64,000 bases of DNA from JANRKF01 sp964518725 (GTDB lineage: Bacteria > Pseudomonadota > Alphaproteobacteria > Rickettsiales > SXRF01), in assembly GCA_964518725.1 (NCBI GenBank), contig CAZFKP010000002.1:1-64000 (forward strand), read 5' to 3'. Numbering within the stretch: position 1 is the first letter of the stretch; the number at the start of each line of letters is the position of its first letter. A program made the position numbers and the translations under genes. This document shows positions 61,458 to 64,000 of the stretch, in pieces. Below the pieces are notes generated by a model, which was not told the origin of the DNA, searched no databases, and was given only the letters and a program-made list of their open reading frames with translations.

Positions 61458-62530
61458 GGTGTGGTGACTCCGCGCTTGGCAAAAAACCGGTCGATACCTT
61501 CGACCAGGCCGCGCACCAGTTTCTCGCGATATTGTTTCGTCTTCAATAATTTTTCTTCCGCCGGGTTAGAGATGAATCCGGTTTCGACCAGCACGGATGG
61601 GATGTCGGGAGCCTTAAGCACGGCGAATCCGGCAAAACGGTGGGTGTTGTTCAGCACGCGCACCTGCTTACCGAGCGAGATGACCAGCATATCGGCGAGC
61701 AGCGCCGATTGGTTGCGGGTGTCGCGTTGCGCCAGCGAGATCAGGATATCGGCGACATCCTCGCGCTCGTTGCTTAAATCCATGCCGCCGATCATATCCG
61801 ACTTGTTCTCACGGTCGGCGAGGGCTTCGGCTTCTGCGTCGGAAGCTTTTTCTGACAAGGTATAAACCGACAGGCCGCGGGCGGAGTTCTTGGGGGCGGA
61901 GTCGGCGTGGATAGAGATAAAAATGGTTCCTCCGGCCTTGCGGGCGAAGGCTACCCGTTCGCGCAGGGGAACGAATACATCGCTCTCCCGCGTTAGCTGT
62001 ACCCGATATTTGCCGCTTTTCAGCAGGGCTTCTTCCAGTGCTTTGGAAAAGGTGAGGACGATATCTTTTTCCTGCGAGTCTTTGGGGCCGATGGCGCCGG
62101 GATCGTCGCCGCCATGGCCGGGGTCGATAATGACCAGCGGTTTGGGCGGCGGTGGCGGCGGTGCGTTGCGCTCGGCGGCGAGGGTAAGCGACAGTTCACC
62201 CGATTGCAGGGCTTTGTCGACCAGTGTGCACTTGGTTTTCAGTTCAAATACGACCCGCAGGGTGGTGGCGTTGAATCGGCCGACCCGTGCGGCACCGATC
62301 AGCGCGCTGTCTTGGGGTTGGGGAATGGAGGGCAGCGAGCTAAATGGGACGTCCACCACCAGCCGTTCCGGTTTGCTCAGGAAGAATGCCTTATAGCTGC
62401 CGACATCGCCGACATTCAGGGTGATAATTTCGGCGGCGCGCTCTTTTTCATAGGTCGCAAATACTGCCGCCTGCGCCAGGGCGGGAAATGCAATAAAAAC
62501 AATACCAAACAACAGGTTGCGAAATAACAT
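61454..62530 (-). CDS. amiC: N-acetylmuramoyl-L-alanine amidase
   Basis: 358 residues. Signal peptide cleaved near ALAQA, an AMIN-like domain (about 25-130), then Amidase_3: VIIDPGHGGDDPGAIG (zinc His), a Glu in the RESDVFVPL region, SIHADSAP and VLVETGFISNPAEE. Cleaves septal peptidoglycan. The frame is open upstream to a TTG at 62584; the ATG at 62530 begins the signal peptide. Confidence 0.93.
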   Translation of the reverse strand: MLFRNLLFGIVFIAFPALAQAAVFATYEKERAAEIITLNVGDVGSYKAFFLSKPERLVVDVPFSSLPSIPQPQDSALIGAARVGRFNATTLRVVFELKTKCTLVDKALQSGELSLTLAAERNAPPPPPPKPLVIIDPGHGGDDPGAIGPKDSQEKDIVLTFSKALEEALLKSGKYRVQLTRESDVFVPLRERVAFARKAGGTIFISIHADSAPKNSARGLSVYTLSEKASDAEAEALADRENKSDMIGGMDLSNEREDVADILISLAQRDTRNQSALLADMLVISLGKQVRVLNNTHRFAGFAVLKAPDIPSVLVETGFISNPAEEKLLKTKQYREKLVRGLVEGIDRFFAKRGVTTP

Positions 62531-62975
62531 GGGAGTGCCGGTTAGTGAAGCGGCAACTTGAGCGGAAAATGCACCAAAGATCAACCGCTATATTAAACTG
62601 CGCTGCAAGTACCGCCTATCCACCGGTTGGGTCTAAGGCGAAACTATTGATTGTTTTTTTACCAAGTTGGTGTAGGAAAGGGGGATAGGCAGGTTTCCTG
62701 TCTCGAAGGAATTAGTGCAAAGGCCACCGTTGCCCGCTCGTTATGCGTTGCCAGTGGACTTTGTGAATTGAAATAATCATCGGCCTTGAGGTCGGTAGGA
62801 ATTGGGTGCTTAGACAAGTGGTTCGTAACCAACAGTCGGGATTTTCATGTCACAGTGGGCGTGTGGGGGCGGCGTTTGCCGCGTCCTTGCCGTGTGCGTG
62901 TCCCGGCGACGCGACACCAGGGAATTAAGAACAAGACTACCTCCGCAAGGCGACCATAGATAAGGAGTCGCCCAC
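62531..62975. other. 445-base divergent region: amiC promoter and RNase E leader
   Basis: The long leader fits RNase E, which in other bacteria controls its own mRNA through the 5' UTR. A GCGGC/GCCGC hairpin with loop GTTT lies at 62869-62882. No clear promoter pair identified, and no other gene seen. Confidence 0.45.
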
Positions 62976-64000
62976 ATGACCAAGCGTATGTTAATTGATG
63001 CCGTCCACCCCGAAGAAACCCGGGTTGTGATTATGGATGGCAAGCAGATTGTTGATTTTGATTTTGTCAGCGCAGCAAAAAAGCAAGTAAAAGGCAATAT
63101 CTACCTCGCCAAGATCACCCGGGTGGAGCCATCGCTCCAGGCGGCGTTCGTTGAGTATGGCGGCGGCAAGCAGGGTTTCCTGCCCTTTGCCGAGATTCAC
63201 GCCGATTACTACCAGATCCCGGCGGCTGATCGCCAGCGTTTGCTGGAAGAGGCGGCGCGTGAAGGCGGTGATGATGAATCTGACGACCAGCCGGTTGAGC
63301 AGGTAGCATCCACCCAGGAAGAGGCGGATGCACTCGAAGCGAATAATAACTCCGATGAGCAGATTTCCCTGCCGAATTTCCAGGAAATCCAGCCGTTGCC
63401 TGAATTGCCGGAGGATGCTCCAGTGGCGCTTGATGCCGATGTTCCGGCAGTGAGCGAGGCGGTTGCGCCGGAGACTGCGGAGGCTTCGGAAGGGGCGGAT
63501 GCTCCCGAAGGTTCGGCGGCGGAAGCGCCTGAGAGCGTGGAAACCATCGCTAGCGAAGAAGAAGAAATGCGCCAGGAGCGCAAGAAGCGCAATTTTTATC
63601 GCCGGTATAAAATCCAGGAAGTGATTCGCCGGGGTCAGATTGTGCTGGTGCAGGTGATTAAAGAAGAGCGTGGTAATAAAGGTGCGTCGCTGACTACCTA
63701 CCTCTCTCTCCCAGGCCGTTATTGCGTGCTGATGCCGAACTCGCCGAAAGACGGTGGTATTTCACGCAAAATCGCGAGTCCGGAAGACCGCAAGCGCCTG
63801 AAAGCCATCTCTACGGAACTCCGGTTGGCTGAGGGCATGAGTGTCATCATCCGCACGGCGGGGATGGAGCGCCCACGCGCCGAGATCAAGCGTGATTTTG
63901 ATTACCTGGTGAAACTCTGGAACCATATCCGCGAGGTCACGCTGGCCTCCACGGCGCCGGCGCTGATTTACGAGGAATCGGATGTCATCAAGCGCGCTAT
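62976..64000 (+). CDS. rne: Ribonuclease E/G, 3'-truncated by window edge
   Basis: 341 codons visible. RMLIDAVHPEETRVVIMDGK opens the RNase H-like domain in the RNase E manner; the S1 domain begins at GNIYLAKITRVEPSLQAAFVEYG and is split by an acidic insert (about residues 88-195, rich in Glu, Ala, Asp, Pro) before RRYKIQEVIRRGQ and VLVQVIKEERGNKGASLTTYLSLPG. Such an S1 insertion is usual in alphaproteobacterial RNase E. Degrades mRNA and processes rRNA. AAGGAG lies eight bases before the ATG. Confidence 0.96.
   Translation, partial: MTKRMLIDAVHPEETRVVIMDGKQIVDFDFVSAAKKQVKGNIYLAKITRVEPSLQAAFVEYGGGKQGFLPFAEIHADYYQIPAADRQRLLEEAAREGGDDESDDQPVEQVASTQEEADALEANNNSDEQISLPNFQEIQPLPELPEDAPVALDADVPAVSEAVAPETAEASEGADAPEGSAAEAPESVETIASEEEEMRQERKKRNFYRRYKIQEVIRRGQIVLVQVIKEERGNKGASLTTYLSLPGRYCVLMPNSPKDGGISRKIASPEDRKRLKAISTELRLAEGMSVIIRTAGMERPRAEIKRDFDYLVKLWNHIREVTLASTAPALIYEESDVIKRA

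Noticed and set aside
62810..63097. Minus-strand ORF over the RNase E start
   Set aside because: Shadow of the RNase E N-terminus and leader; no ribosome site.

Overview
The window is a 64 kb chromosomal piece of an alphaproteobacterium, dense in housekeeping genes and GC-rich by eye (mid-50s percent). The assignment rests on alphaproteobacterial families (DUF1465, DUF4169, DUF465) and gene orders: addA-trxA, rpsA...sppA-ihfB-lapA-trpF-trpB-trpA, rne/amiC-mrcA and yajC-secD...Mth938-like. A complete ISC iron-sulfur operon with HscA and HscB, rather than SUF, points to a deep-branching lineage (Rickettsiales-, Micavibrio- or Magnetococcus-like). Full tryptophan genes, haem and queuosine genes argue against a strongly reduced endosymbiont. 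The exact genus cannot be read from this sequence.

Layout. 1-6.4 kb: 3' part of glmS, a lipoprotein, tRNA-Arg, a HxGH nucleotidyltransferase, membrane proteins, a sulfate-binding protein and a glycosyltransferase. 6.4-7.7 kb: a small foreign cassette with one CoiA-like nuclease gene, bounded by tRNA-Ala and a copy of its 3' end. 7.8-17.4 kb: DUF4169, lepA, a 23S/tRNA uridine methyltransferase, a 1014-residue unknown protein, DUF465, ubiX, hemB, trpS. 17.7-26.5 kb: an SMP-30-like protein, a PhoR-like kinase, an SDR, DUF1465, addA, trxA and a minimal glutamine-synthetase-like protein. 26.5-33.2 kb: the trpA-trpB-trpF-lapA-ihfB-sppA-pyruvyltransferase-rpsA cluster on the minus strand. 33.5-41.3 kb: an unknown membrane protein, a dedicated exosortase and its tiny substrate, thiD, glmM, znuB/znuC split by a histidine phosphatase, hisI. 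41.4-48.1 kb: Mth938-like, secD, yajC, rpmG, galU, ugd, a Tat-exported TraB/GumN-like protein, queF, tRNA-His. 48.1-54.9 kb: coaD, fdx and hscA-terC-hscB-iscA-iscU-orf55-iscS. 55-64 kb: glgX, two unknown genes, mrcA, amiC and the 5' part of RNase E.

How the genes fit together. Envelope precursor supply (glmS, glmM, galU, ugd) and peptidoglycan assembly and cleavage (mrcA, amiC) are well represented, as are translation (rpsA, rpmG, lepA, trpS, three tRNAs) and Fe-S assembly. The iscS promoter overlaps a site matching the IscR type 1 consensus at 22 of 25 positions.

Most unusual signals. (1) Two tRNA genes (Arg, Ala) are each followed by an insert that ends in the same roughly 26-nt block plus a copy of the tRNA 3' end: a family of tRNA-targeting non-autonomous cassettes, one carrying a CoiA-like nuclease. 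(2) An exosortase next to a 79-residue protein whose predicted mature form is little more than the sorting signal. (3) Heptanucleotide tandem repeats at three places in or next to the ISC region, one inside hscA. (4) A 55-codon gene and a TerC gene built into the ISC operon. (5) Two promoters placed so that transcription should begin on the start codon. Several long proteins (starts at 11312, 17704, 33554, 40795, 49108, 57386) are unrecognised or only distantly recognised.
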